DNA of 64,000 bases from Arthrobacter alpinus (GTDB lineage Bacteria; Actinomycetota; Actinomycetes; Actinomycetales; Micrococcaceae): positions 1,860,001-1,924,000 of the forward strand of contig NZ_CP012677.1 in the NCBI RefSeq assembly GCF_001294625.1, in the 5' to 3' direction. The translations under genes were made by a program, and so were the position numbers. The notes beneath the pieces are model-generated. The model was given only the letters and a program-made list of their open reading frames with translations. It had not been told where the DNA came from and ran no database searches. This document shows positions 8,886-17,790 of this stretch, piece by piece (the stretch's first letter is position 1; every line of letters begins with the position of its first letter).

Positions 8886-9175
8886 GTGCCAGTTGAATTT
8901 TTGAGTGATGCGCAGACCGCCGCGTTCTGCCGGTTCGTGGGAGAACCTTCGCAGAACGATCTGGAGCAGTTCTTCTACCTTGACGATGCCGATCAGGAGT
9001 TGATCCGCAGGCACAGGGGTGATCACAGCCGGATTGGGTTTGCCGTTCAGGTCGGGACCGCCCGGTTCTTGCGGGCGCTTCTTGCCGACCCGCTCGATGT
9101 GCCATAGGCTGTGGGCGATTACGTTGCGGCGCAACTCGGGATCGCGGATCCCTCAGTGGTCAAGCGATACACCGA
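8886..9175 (+). pseudogene. Tn3 family transposase N-terminus (DUF4158) remnant
   Basis: From a GTG at 8886, MPVEFLSDAQTAAFCRFVGEPSQNDLEQFFYLDDADQELIRRHRGDH and FAVQVGTARFLRALLADPLDVP form the DUF4158 N-terminal domain of Tn3-type TnpA. A TAG follows PLDVP (9105-9107); the frame then resumes DYVAAQLGIADPSVVKRYTERV, still transposase. Everything beyond about residue 95 of the roughly 1000-residue transposase is gone. Together with the resolvase remnant at 10993-11535 it marks a decayed Tn3-like unit. Confidence 0.85.
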
Positions 9176-9317
9176 GCGCGTGGAGACAGCCAAAGTCACC
9201 GCACGTGCCGTGCCTCACGGAACATACCGGACCCTGCCGGACCAGACCCACGAGGCATCTGCCGATGCGCTCGCGCCGCTGCTGATCGATTTTCTGATCA
9301 CGACTTCGGAGTACTGA
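9176..9317 (+). pseudogene. alpha/beta hydrolase C-terminal fragment fused to Tn3 remnant
   Basis: After the transposase sequence the same frame continues as ARAVPHGTYRTLPDQTHEAS followed by ADALAPLLIDFL. This resembles the C-terminal catalytic-His region (GQTH) of alpha/beta hydrolases. The junction is therefore a deletion scar joining two unrelated genes. No other part of a hydrolase is visible nearby. Confidence 0.5.
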
Positions 9318-9441
9318 CTGTCAGCCGGGTCAAGCCGTGCGCGCCGCTTCGACTCCTCCGCAATCCCACGCATGCAGAAGGGTGTCATCACCTGTGAGTC
9401 GATGTTAGCGTTGAACCCACATCAGACAGAGGAGTACGGTC

Positions 9442-10245
9442 ATGGCGAAGAAGAAATACTCTGGCGAGCAGCAGATCGATCGGCTTCGCATCTACAACTT
9501 CGTCGCGGGTAGCCTGCACCTGTTGCAGGCCATCGCCTTCACGATCATTCTCACCATGCTGAGCACCCAGGTTCTGTTCCCCGTCACGGCGGATTACCTG
9601 GCCGGCCCACCCGGTGCCCCCATACCGCCGGAACGCGTGACGGTGTTCGAGATCAACATCGGTGTCGGGGTCGTCGTTTTCCTCGCACTCAGTGCCGTCT
9701 TCCACTTCCTCGTCTCGAGCCCGTGGTTCTTCGGCCGCTACAAGAACGGACTCAAGCAGAACCACAACTATTTCCGCTGGACCGAGTACGCGCTCAGCTC
9801 ATCGATCATGATCTGGCTGATCCTGGCCATCAACGGGGTCACCGATATCGCAGCCTTGTTCGCAGTCTTCACAGTGAATGCCGCGATGATCCTCCTCGGC
9901 GCCCTGCAGGAGAAATACGAAAAACCTGGCTCCGGGGGGATGCTGCCCTTCATCTTCGGCTCGATGGTCGGGAGCGTGCCCTGGATCATTGTTCTGATCT
10001 ATTTCCTGCGTCCCGGAAGCGAAAGCGACGTTGCCGCGCCCAGCTTCGTCGTGGGCATTGTGATTTCATTGTTCATCTTCTTCAACACCTTCGCCGTCAA
10101 TCAGTGGCTGCAGTACAAGCAGGTCGGCAAATGGAAGAGTTACCTGCAGGGCGAGCGCACCTATATCACCCTGAGCCTGGTAGCCAAGTCGGCCCTCGCG
10201 TGGCAGGTGTTCTCAGGAGCCATCGTTCCCGCACTCACTGGCTGA
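9442..10245 (+). CDS. heliorhodopsin
   Basis: 267 residues, seven hydrophobic helices. The last helix contains ITLSLVAKSALAWQVFSG with the retinal Schiff-base lysine at K249. Helix C carries FRWTEYALSSSIMIWLIL with the presumed counterion glutamate E115. These are hallmarks of heliorhodopsins, which are inverted relative to type-1 rhodopsins (N-terminus cytoplasmic) and do not pump ions in the tested members. The long A-B loop (QVLFPVTADYLAGPPGAPIPPERV) fits the family. The gene is intact, with its own spacing (AGAGGAG about 8 bases before ATG). It lies between a Tn3 transposase remnant and a Tn3 resolvase remnant; no retinal-forming oxygenase (Blh/Brp) is in the window. Confidence 0.93.
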   Translation: MAKKKYSGEQQIDRLRIYNFVAGSLHLLQAIAFTIILTMLSTQVLFPVTADYLAGPPGAPIPPERVTVFEINIGVGVVVFLALSAVFHFLVSSPWFFGRYKNGLKQNHNYFRWTEYALSSSIMIWLILAINGVTDIAALFAVFTVNAAMILLGALQEKYEKPGSGGMLPFIFGSMVGSVPWIIVLIYFLRPGSESDVAAPSFVVGIVISLFIFFNTFAVNQWLQYKQVGKWKSYLQGERTYITLSLVAKSALAWQVFSGAIVPALTG

Positions 10246-10465
10246 CTCGTCGGCCTGAATCGCCGACACCCTGTGCCGCCTCGTCCTTGTCGAGGTTTGG
10301 TCGATTTCAGGGCAACTGTCTTGGAACACCGACCGGAGAATCGAATACCAGCATTCACTTGAAACGGCAGTTCGCAGCGTCACGAACAGTCTCAGTCGGG
10401 TCGCGGGGGTCACGTCCCGCTGAGTGGTGGAGTTTCGCAACATCGTGCGGGTCAGTTGTTCTAGT

Positions 10466-10757
10466 TTAGGCGGCGCCGAGTTCGGGGAGGATCACCGCCT
10501 CATCGATGGCCTCGATGGCCTCGAGAGGGTCGTTCATGGTGTCCAGTTCGAGCATTGAAGCTTCTGAGAAGTAGCGGCGTTCGGCCGCTTCCCACTCGTC
10601 GTGCTGCTCGATCAGGACCGACCCGGCCAGGCGCAGCAAGGCTGCCGCGTTCGGGAACACCCCGACGACGACGGTGCGGCGCTTGATCTCCTTGTTCACC
10701 CGTTCCAACGGGTCGGTCGACCAGATCTGTCGCCAATGGCACCGCGGGAATCCTGAG
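10466..10757 (-). pseudogene. IS256 (mutator) family transposase C-terminal fragment
   Basis: Reading leftwards, LERVNKEIKRRTVVVGVFPN and AALLRLAGSVLIEQHDEWEAAERRYF are the conserved C-terminal end of IS256-type transposases. The frame slips once around 10700. Upstream catalytic parts are absent, so this is a dead fragment. Confidence 0.85.
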
Positions 10758-10992
10758 GTGTGTCAAGGGAGGCTGAAGGCAGTAAAGAACTCGGGGATAT
10801 TAATTACCGCAGTGCATCGGTGAGTCTCATGTGTCCCGTAAGCCGGGTCGGCTATCGAAGGCCAGATTCTCCATGGACGGACGCTTGAGGTTCCGCGTAT
10901 GACCGCGCCGCAAACCGAACCTTCTGCGGGGCATGACAAATTGGCCCTATTTTCGGTTGGCGTTGACAGGCCCGGCATTCCTGAATGTGTCG
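10758..10992. other. no gene seen
   Basis: Short stretch between the IS256 and resolvase fragments with no frame I can assign. Confidence 0.4.
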
Positions 10993-11535
10993 TCAGCCGC
11001 CAAGTTTCTTTTGCTCGCCGGTATTGCGGATGTATTGGTAGCCGGTTTCGCGGCTGATGCCGCACTCGCGGGCCAGAGCCGCTGTCGATTCCCCAGTAGG
11101 GGCTCGCACGGTCAGTTCTGCCGCCTACTCGGTGGAGAGTGCTTTTTTGTACCCCCGGTTGACGCCTCTTTTTTGGCTAGGGCGATACCTTCGCGCTCGA
11201 ATTCCGCGAACGCTCCCATCACGGAGAGCATGAGGTTTGCCAGGGGAGAGTTTTCGCCGGTGAAGACGAGGTTTTCCTTCAAGACTTCGATCCGCACACG
11301 CTTCAAGGAGAGCTTTTGCACCACGGCGCGCAAGTCGTCGAGGTTGCGAGACAACCGGTCCATGCTGTGTACGACCAGGGTGTCCCCATTGAGGGCAACC
11401 CTCTGAAGTTCCTCCAGCTGAGTCCGCTTCGTGTCCTTTCCCGATAACATCTTGGCGGCTAGGGTGTTTTCTAGTTCCCGCTGCGTGTTTTGGTCTAGAC
11501 TGCTGGCCCGGATGTAGCCCGGATGCTGGCCGCTC
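10993..11535 (-). pseudogene. Tn3-type serine resolvase (TnpR) pseudogene
   Basis: The body reads PGYIRASSLDQNTQRELENTL, then GDTLVVHSMDRLSRNLDDLR and NLVFTGENSPLANLMLSVMG, the catalytic domain of the Tn3/Hin resolvase family (the catalytic Ser is in RASSLDQN). The sequence then has FAEFEREGIALAKK, lacking the usual RALIRERQ block. A frameshift follows, then in the next frame KRGVNRGYKKALSTE, a TAG, and the HTH tail GISRETGYQYIRNTGEQKKL ending at 10993. Deletion, frameshift and nonsense codon together make it inactive. Confidence 0.85.
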
Positions 11536-12019
11536 TCAGTATCTCCACGATTGAAACTGTCAGGATGGAATCTGAGACTCTCGGCAATGTATGTCAACAA
11601 ATTGAAGAGATAACCGCAACCTGACAGGTGAAATGGCGTCGTACCTGACGTCCGTTTGGGGAATACCCCAGCTGGACGTGGGATTGTCCCTGGCGACGCG
11701 CTCAGGAGTACTTGGCCCGTTACTTCCAAGACCCCTGGATGCGTTCGAGCCGACGGTCAGCCTCAGCGGTGCCTGCGTTGGGGAATTCGACGTTCATGGA
11801 AGCAACCAGGCACGCCAGCTCTACGAAGCCGCGGACTACGATTCCGCGGGCCAAGACTGCAAATGCCTGCTCGTGGGCAAAGCCCTCCAAGAGTAAACCA
11901 GCGTGGACCCTGTACCGGCCGGCTGCGGGCAAGGCGGCGCCCATCGTGTTCGACGGGCGCCGACCCGCCCGCAGGGGGCCCCGGTGGTCACCGGCAGCTA
12001 TCCACTTTCACTGCCCTGC
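11536..12019. other. unassigned degenerate stretch
   Basis: Several frames of 70-160 codons run through on both strands, but none shows family motifs or conserved patterns. It may be remnant coding DNA between the resolvase and the oxidoreductase. Confidence 0.35.
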
Positions 12020-12640
12020 TCACTGCAGCAGAGTGAATCCTGACTCATTGCGTGTCTTCCCGAGGGCTGACAACACGATCTGGAGGAAACCCATGGCCTC
12101 GAGTTCCCTCGCCCGCGACAGTGGCCCAACGTCAACCGCACGCATTCCCGATGCCTCGATAAGGTCCGCAACTGCGATTTTCGCCTCTGCGTAGTCTCCA
12201 GCGAACAGGACGGTCGTGGTCGTAGTGCCGTTCGTGCCTGCGGTAAGGGTGTCGCCAAGATTGACGTTAAAGGCTTTCACTACTTCCGCGCCTTCGGGGA
12301 GCTGCTTGGCGAGCTCGGCGGCTGTGGAGGAGTCAGCCGGTGACTTCAACTCATCGTAGGTGGTGAAATCGATGGGGTTGCTGATGTCAACGACGACCTT
12401 GTCCCTGAGCCTCTCCCGGTAGAACTCGAGAATGCTCGGATAGGCGTTGTACGGTACCGCGAGCACTACGAGGTCTCCGGTCAGCTCATCTCCCAAAGCT
12501 CCGTACGTGACATTCGGACGATCCCCGGACGAGCTCGAAGTACTTCGTCTGATGATCTGGATACTCGCCCCGGCCCGTGTTGCAACTTCCGCAATCGCCG
12601 AGCTCATCTTGCCGCTTCCGATAATACTGATTGATGTCAT
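12020..12640 (-). CDS. NADPH-dependent F420 reductase-like NAD(P)-binding protein
   Basis: 206 residues beginning MTSISIIGSGKMSSAIAEVA, a Rossmann GxGxM fold. LVVLAVPYNAYPSILEFYRERLRDKVVVDISNP and VVKAFNVNLGDTLTAGTNG are the conserved blocks of the NpdG/F420-dependent NADP oxidoreductase family. In NpdG these bind F420H2 and NADP. Whether this member uses F420 or another carbonyl substrate is unknown. Its start codon overlaps the stop of the upstream flavin monooxygenase (ATGA at 12637-12640), so the two are translationally coupled. Confidence 0.75.
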   Translation of the reverse strand: MTSISIIGSGKMSSAIAEVATRAGASIQIIRRSTSSSSGDRPNVTYGALGDELTGDLVVLAVPYNAYPSILEFYRERLRDKVVVDISNPIDFTTYDELKSPADSSTAAELAKQLPEGAEVVKAFNVNLGDTLTAGTNGTTTTTVLFAGDYAEAKIAVADLIEASGMRAVDVGPLSRARELEAMGFLQIVLSALGKTRNESGFTLLQ

Positions 12641-13857
12641 GCGAACTGGACCTTCCTGAATCGTGTGAGCGCCTTCTCGGCGACTTTCTGCGCGTCGTAG
12701 TCGAATACCGCGCTTCGGCGGAAATCCCGACCAACACGTAGGTCGGCGTCGCGCTTCTTGAGGTCCGCGAATTCATATTGCGCGTCGAACATGGCTCCGG
12801 CTCGCCGGGAACCGTGCTGCAGGATTGCGGTGCGCTGCATGCGAACCGAGGTGTAGCGCCTGAAGGCTTCGGGGATATCCGCTGGGCTGTCTGCCGCTTT
12901 CAGGAAAATGGCAAGGGCCATGCTGTCTTCGATCGCCTGGTTCACTCCCTGCCCCTGGTGCGGCAGCATCGTGTGCGCTGCATCGCCGAGGAGCGTGATC
13001 GACCCGTGCGACCAATTGGTGAGGGGCTCGTGGTCGAACAGGCCCCACCAGAAGGTTTTCTCGATGGCCGAGATGAACCGTTGGAGCTTCGGGTCCCAGT
13101 TCTCCCCCGCGAACTCTGCCGCGAGTTCACTCACCCCCGCTGGTCCAGACCAGGGCCCATTCAGAGGCCGGTCGCTGGGGACGCCAGCGACGAAGTTGAA
13201 GAGCTTGCGGTTCTGCAGCGGATAGCACATGAAGTGCCTCTGATTGCCCATCCATACCTGGCTGATCATGCGCCAGTCGTCGGGAAGGAGGGACGCATCA
13301 ACGACTCCGCGGTAGACGATGTATCCGGAGTAGACGGGATCCGGATACTGCATCACAGATTTACGCACCACAGAGTGGATACCGTCCGCGCCGACCACGG
13401 CATCGAAGTCTTCGTATGCTCCGTTCTCAAATGCTAGACGAACGCCGGATTCTAGCGTCTGAACCGACGCGATTCGATGGTCAAGGCGAATTGATTCGGG
13501 GTCGACTTCCTGAGCCAGAACATTGATGAGGTCTGGCCGATACATTCCGATGTTTTGATATTGCCGCCCCGAGTCTTCCCAGGCCGCGTCGGTGACAAGG
13601 TTGCCCATGGCGTCCTGGTAGACACCGTGTCCATCCGGGATCGCTCCCACACGTTTGACCTGCTCAAGCACGCCAAGCTTGTCGAGCACTCGCTGGGCAT
13701 TGGGTGCTACTGTGACGCCTGCGCCCACTTCACCGAGCTTACTGGCCTGTTCGAACACGGTGACCTGGACGCCTGCGATCCGCGTCAGAGCGATTGCGGC
13801 CGTGAGTCCGCCCATCCCGCCGCCGATGACCGCGATTCTGGTGGTGTGACTAACCAT
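12637..13857 (-). CDS. FAD-dependent monooxygenase (salicylate/3-hydroxybenzoate hydroxylase type)
   Basis: 406 residues, full length for group A flavin monooxygenases. FAD binding: VIGGGMGGLTAAIAL (10-24) with E36 of VFEQ. The DG motif is VVGADGIHSVVRKS (about 167-180), and the second FAD/ribityl motif GDAAHTMLPHQGQGVNQAIED lies near 292-312. Enzymes of this group hydroxylate aromatic acids with NAD(P)H. Position in an operon with an MHS-type acid transporter suggests an aromatic or heterocyclic carboxylate as substrate. The 39 bases after the transporter contain an AGGGAG-like site before the ATG. Confidence 0.88.
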   Translation of the reverse strand: MVSHTTRIAVIGGGMGGLTAAIALTRIAGVQVTVFEQASKLGEVGAGVTVAPNAQRVLDKLGVLEQVKRVGAIPDGHGVYQDAMGNLVTDAAWEDSGRQYQNIGMYRPDLINVLAQEVDPESIRLDHRIASVQTLESGVRLAFENGAYEDFDAVVGADGIHSVVRKSVMQYPDPVYSGYIVYRGVVDASLLPDDWRMISQVWMGNQRHFMCYPLQNRKLFNFVAGVPSDRPLNGPWSGPAGVSELAAEFAGENWDPKLQRFISAIEKTFWWGLFDHEPLTNWSHGSITLLGDAAHTMLPHQGQGVNQAIEDSMALAIFLKAADSPADIPEAFRRYTSVRMQRTAILQHGSRRAGAMFDAQYEFADLKKRDADLRVGRDFRRSAVFDYDAQKVAEKALTRFRKVQFA

Positions 13858-13896
13858 TTATTTCTCCCTATCTGAACTGCGCAACATATGTTTTTT

Positions 13897-15294
13897 CTAT
13901 CGCTTTCCGGAGAACTCCTGGGCGACTGCACGCGAGGTGAACATCGTGGCTCCGCTCGCCTGCTCGGCCTCGTTGTCGGCTTCCAGCGCAATTCCGGAGC
14001 GATCCCGTAGACACAAAGTCGCAACGCCCCCGAGGAGGGAAGCGGTGAGGAGGTATGTGGAGATTGCCGTTGTCGAGCCCGTGGTCTCGAGCAGCATCTG
14101 CGCGATCATGGGCGCGAAAGCCCCGCCGAGGATCGCTCCGATTGCATAGGTGATCGAAACTCCCGAGAAGCGGATCGACGCCGGGAAGATCTCGGCGTAC
14201 CACGCGGCCAAGGGGCCGTAGGTCAGGCCAAGGCTGGTCGAAATGAGGACGAGCGCGAAGTAGAGGCCTGGAAGTCCGCCGTTGCCGACGAGCCAGAAGA
14301 TTGGGAAGACGATGGCCGCCTGCAACGCGAAGCCGATCAAGAAGGTGTTTCTCCGCCCGATCACATCGGCCATGTAGCCGGCTGCCAGGGTCGAGAAGAA
14401 CCACACCACCGCTCCCACTGATGCCGCCACGAGCACCGACGTGGTGGCGAGGTTCTGCACTGTGATCGCGTACCTGTTGAGGAACCCGCCAGTGGTCATG
14501 TAGCCCAGTGTGCCGTTGCCCGCGAACACGAGCGCGGCGAGGATTACCAGGTACCAGTGGCGCCTGAACAGTGTCACGACCGGGACATTCTTTTGTTTGC
14601 CTCGCCTGGCGAGCTCAGTGAACACCGGGCTCTCCTCGACCGTTCGGCGGATCACAAAGCCCACAATAATGAGCACGAAGCTCAGGAGGAACGGCACACG
14701 CCAACCCCACTCGAGGTAGGCGTCGCCCGGAGAAATTACGCCGGTCATGAGAGCCGTTATGCCTGATGCGAGGAGGAAACCAAGGGGGACTCCGAGCTGC
14801 GGCCAGGAACCAGCGCGGCCGCGGCGATTGGCGGGAGCGTGCTCGACGGCCATGAGTACTGCTCCGCCCCACTCGCCACCGGCGGAAAGGCCCTGGAGGA
14901 TGCGAAGGAGTAGCAGGAGGACCGGCGCGGCGATACCGATCTGGGCATAAGTGGGCAGCAAGCCGATGAGCATCGTCGCAACCCCCATGAGCACGAGCGT
15001 GATGACGAGCATCGCGCGCCGACCGATGCGATCACCATAGTGCCCGGCGAGGAATGCTCCAAGCGGGCGGAAGAGGAAGGAGATTCCGACCGTGGCGAAG
15101 GACAGCAGCACGCCGATCTCCTCGCCGGCCGGCTTGAAGAAGAGGTGTGCGAACACGAGCCCTGCGCTCGTCGCATAGATGAAGAAGTCGTACCACTCGA
15201 TGGTGGTGCCGATGATCGTGGCGAATGCTATTCGCCGCTGGGAAGTGGGGTTTCTGGTGATAGCAGAAGCGGTCATTCTCGTCCTTAACGTCAT
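13897..15294 (-). CDS. MHS-family MFS transporter (aromatic/organic acid:H+ symporter)
   Basis: 465 residues from the ATG at 15294, preceded by GGAGGG six bases upstream; the longer frame from 15333 has no ribosome site. Twelve hydrophobic segments. The N-terminal GTTIEWYDFFIYATSAGLVF is diagnostic of the metabolite:H+ symporter (MHS) branch that includes ProP, ShiA and KgtP. GHYGDRIGRRAMLVITL is the loop 2-3 MFS signature and GYMADVIGRRNTFLIG the loop 8-9 repeat. It is first in the operon with the flavin monooxygenase and the F420-reductase-like gene. Confidence 0.9.
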   Translation of the reverse strand: MTLRTRMTASAITRNPTSQRRIAFATIIGTTIEWYDFFIYATSAGLVFAHLFFKPAGEEIGVLLSFATVGISFLFRPLGAFLAGHYGDRIGRRAMLVITLVLMGVATMLIGLLPTYAQIGIAAPVLLLLLRILQGLSAGGEWGGAVLMAVEHAPANRRGRAGSWPQLGVPLGFLLASGITALMTGVISPGDAYLEWGWRVPFLLSFVLIIVGFVIRRTVEESPVFTELARRGKQKNVPVVTLFRRHWYLVILAALVFAGNGTLGYMTTGGFLNRYAITVQNLATTSVLVAASVGAVVWFFSTLAAGYMADVIGRRNTFLIGFALQAAIVFPIFWLVGNGGLPGLYFALVLISTSLGLTYGPLAAWYAEIFPASIRFSGVSITYAIGAILGGAFAPMIAQMLLETTGSTTAISTYLLTASLLGGVATLCLRDRSGIALEADNEAEQASGATMFTSRAVAQEFSGKR

Positions 15295-15415
15295 TGTCAC
15301 CCTCCAGCGAGAGGGAACGGGATGCTGTCTCAAATAATGTTCTGATACTCGTCACTGCTTGTAAATCACAGTAATGTGGGAATATAGTTCGACTCAATCG
15401 AAGAAAGTGGTGGTC
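15295..15415. promoter_or_regulatory. divergent promoter region of LysR regulator and MHS operon
   Basis: 120 bases separate the divergent starts, the standard arrangement for a LysR regulator controlling its neighbour. The middle is AT-rich (CAAATAATGTTCTGATAC and GGGAATATAG). A T-N11-A operator is expected but I could not single one out. Confidence 0.5.
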
Positions 15416-16360
15416 ATGGCGGATGTGAGCCTGAGACAGCTTGAACTGTTCGCGGCACTGCCGAACTTCTCCACCCTCAGCGCAGCTGCAGCCCATCTGC
15501 ACATCTCGGAGTCAGCGCTGTCCCACGCTGTCACAAGTCTTGAGAAAGCTGTGGGGGAGCAACTGTGCGTGCGCCGTAAGGCGCGGGGACTCACCCTGAC
15601 TCCAGCCGGCCAGCAGTTCGCGAAGCAGGCCCGCAAGATCATTTCCGACACGCAGGAGCTCGTACTGGGTGCCCGCCAAGAAGAGGAACTGCGAGGTCCC
15701 GTAAAGCTCGGCTGTTACTCGAGTTTCGCCACAAATGTGGTCCCAGAACTCCTCGAAGGCTTCCCGAGGAGGCATCCTGGGGTGCAGATGGAGATCATGG
15801 TGGGCACAAACGAAGAACTGCTCTCCGCGCTTCAGGCAGGGAACCTTGACGTGGCCCTCGTGTACAACGTGTCTCTACCTCTTGGGTACCGGCGCCGCAA
15901 AATCTACGCTACTCAACTCGAGGTCCATCTGCATCCGAGCCATCCGCTCGCGTCGGCCAGCGCCGTCAACCTCAGGGATCTCGCCAGCGAGCCCTACATC
16001 CAATATGAGGCGACCCCCGGCACCGTTAACGTCACCGATGCATTCACCGCGCTCGGTCTTGAACCCAGGATCAAAGCCCGTGTCAGCCAGACGAACCTCG
16101 TCGAGGCGCTCGTGGGCCGCGGCGTGGGCTATGGCCTACTTATGTCACGACCCAATCGGCTTCCGACAAGCACCGAGGGCCGGCCTGTAGTCAGGCGGCC
16201 CCTCGACCCGCCCGTCACGGACTCACACGTGGTCGGAATCTGGCCTGAGGACATGAACCTCACGCCGCGCGCCGCGGCACTTCTTAACTTCGCGGTGGAA
16301 AAACTCGGCGGCTATGGCCGCGAACGTTTGTCGGGAGGCGCCGAAGAGGTCCAAGTCTGA
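15416..16360 (+). CDS. LysR-type transcriptional regulator
   Basis: 314 residues from the ATG at 15416 (MADVSLRQLELF); an upstream ATG at 15374 would add 14 atypical residues. The N-terminal winged helix-turn-helix is clear (LSAAAAHLHISESALSHAVTSLEKAVG), followed by LCVRRKARGLTLTPAG. The effector domain begins GPVKLGCYSSFATNVVPELLEGF. Divergence from the transporter/monooxygenase operon makes it the likely substrate-responsive regulator of that operon. Confidence 0.9.
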   Translation: MADVSLRQLELFAALPNFSTLSAAAAHLHISESALSHAVTSLEKAVGEQLCVRRKARGLTLTPAGQQFAKQARKIISDTQELVLGARQEEELRGPVKLGCYSSFATNVVPELLEGFPRRHPGVQMEIMVGTNEELLSALQAGNLDVALVYNVSLPLGYRRRKIYATQLEVHLHPSHPLASASAVNLRDLASEPYIQYEATPGTVNVTDAFTALGLEPRIKARVSQTNLVEALVGRGVGYGLLMSRPNRLPTSTEGRPVVRRPLDPPVTDSHVVGIWPEDMNLTPRAAALLNFAVEKLGGYGRERLSGGAEEVQV

Positions 16361-17264
16361 TCGTCCGTCGTCGGGAGTCACCAGCGGATGCCAGCGAACA
16401 ATCTCCGGGACAGGATTAGTGCTTATGACGCCGGAATCGGCTGAGAGAATGACCCCTCGTAGACGGAGAATAGATCTTCTTTGCTATCAGTTGATGTAGT
16501 GATCGACGTCAGCCCGATCTGCCTTGCGACGTTCGGGGATGCTTTGTTGCCGGGGTAGATAACCGCAATAAGCGAATGGTGGCCGGCATGGGTACCCTAT
16601 TCTCAGCAGGCTTTGGCTACTTCGATTGCATACCCAAGGCCTCGTTGTTTATGGAAAACGTGATATCCCACTTCAAGTTTGTTTAGCCGTCGACAACCCG
16701 AACACAACACACCGAATATATAAGTCATGGGCTAAATCCAGCTTGATCTTCCGACAAAAAATGGACCCTGCAACCGAGTGAGCGATCGCAAATTATTCTG
16801 CGCACCAACGTTTTACCTGTTCGCAGTTTGGTGCACGAAATAGATCCATTTTGGGGCTGCCTAGAACAGCCAATAGAGGACCACACGGGAACTGCTCCCC
16901 TCAGCATCACAGATGTTCATGGTCGTTTCTCCCATGAAAACATCACCGCCATGCAGATTTAGGGCCACGATGGGAAGGTTTGCTGCACCGCACGAATCGA
17001 CACTCTGGACAATAATGATTGTTGGCACACAACGGCACGTACTCGAGCACCAGTGACATGCCGTCCACCGTGTTGAGGAACCTGCAAACGGCCCTCCAAC
17101 AGCAGCTCCGGCGCTGCGTTACAAGGCCTCGTCACGTTTTACTCACGTTTTTGAACGAAAATCAACCGCAAATCATGACATATCAAAGGAGGCCACTTGG
17201 CTCGTACTCCCCCGGAAAATAGCGGTTTTTGACGGTCAACAGAGGCTGTTGGCATGATTGCCCT
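16361..17264. other. long stretch without a recognisable gene
   Basis: About 900 bases of lower GC than the neighbours, with only short interrupted frames. The right-hand 130 bases (from 17136) are homologous to 4299-4426 and belong to the att-flanking repeat. This is the distal end of the 4.4-17.3 kb segment. Confidence 0.5.
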
Positions 17265-17350
17265 GAGATTCTCTTGGTCGTGGGTTCAATTCCCGCCCGG
17301 GGCACCAAAAAGGGCCTCTGAACTGCGGTTTTAGCCTTTTGGCCGGGTGC
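17265..17350 (+). repeat. att-like direct repeat, copy B, containing a tRNA 3' end with CCA
   Basis: Same layout as copy A at 4427: GAGATTCTCTTGG, then a T arm (GTGGG, loop TTCAATT, CCCGC), acceptor strand CCGGGGC, discriminator A and a full CCA at 17303-17306, followed by the shared tail to TTGGCCGGGTGC. Differences between the copies fall largely in the T stem but keep it paired, so both derive from real tRNA ends. The 5' part of the tRNA is missing. Confidence 0.7.
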
Positions 17351-17760
17351 GTCGGCAGAGCCAATTCACGTTCTACTCACGTTTTTGAACGAAAAGTTGA
17401 TCACGTTTTGACCTACTCAGGTCCAAATAACGCAGGCTTTCGTCACGTTTTTCAACCGGTGGGGCAGAAAGAACCGCGGGAATCCAGAGTTCTTTCACAT
17501 CAGCGTTACTTCTGCCGGCGTCGCCTAACTATTGGGCCTCCGATCGGAGTACTCGCGGCACCGTAGTCAGTCAGGTAGCCAATAGCCTCCCCTGAGACTG
17601 ACAACCCCTCAAGCGCGGCATCGCCAATCATCCAGCTCTCGCAATTCGCCCATGCGGCGGTGACGCACCGTCCCGAGCTTGGGCAGCGGCAGGTCCGCTT
17701 CAACTCGGTCGCCCTCCGGCGGACAAGGTTCCCTGCCCGCCCCGCATGGGGAACGTGTTG
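17351..17760. repeat. long repeat copy B downstream of tRNA 3' end
   Basis: Uninterrupted counterpart of 4511-4645 plus 6091-6360. It holds CACGTTTTTGAACGAAAAGTTGATCACG-type blocks near the tRNA end and the CTGCCCGCCCCG end block. No open frame spans it. Confidence 0.6.
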
Positions 17761-17790
17761 TGGGACCGTGGAGCTCCCGGATTTTTTTGC

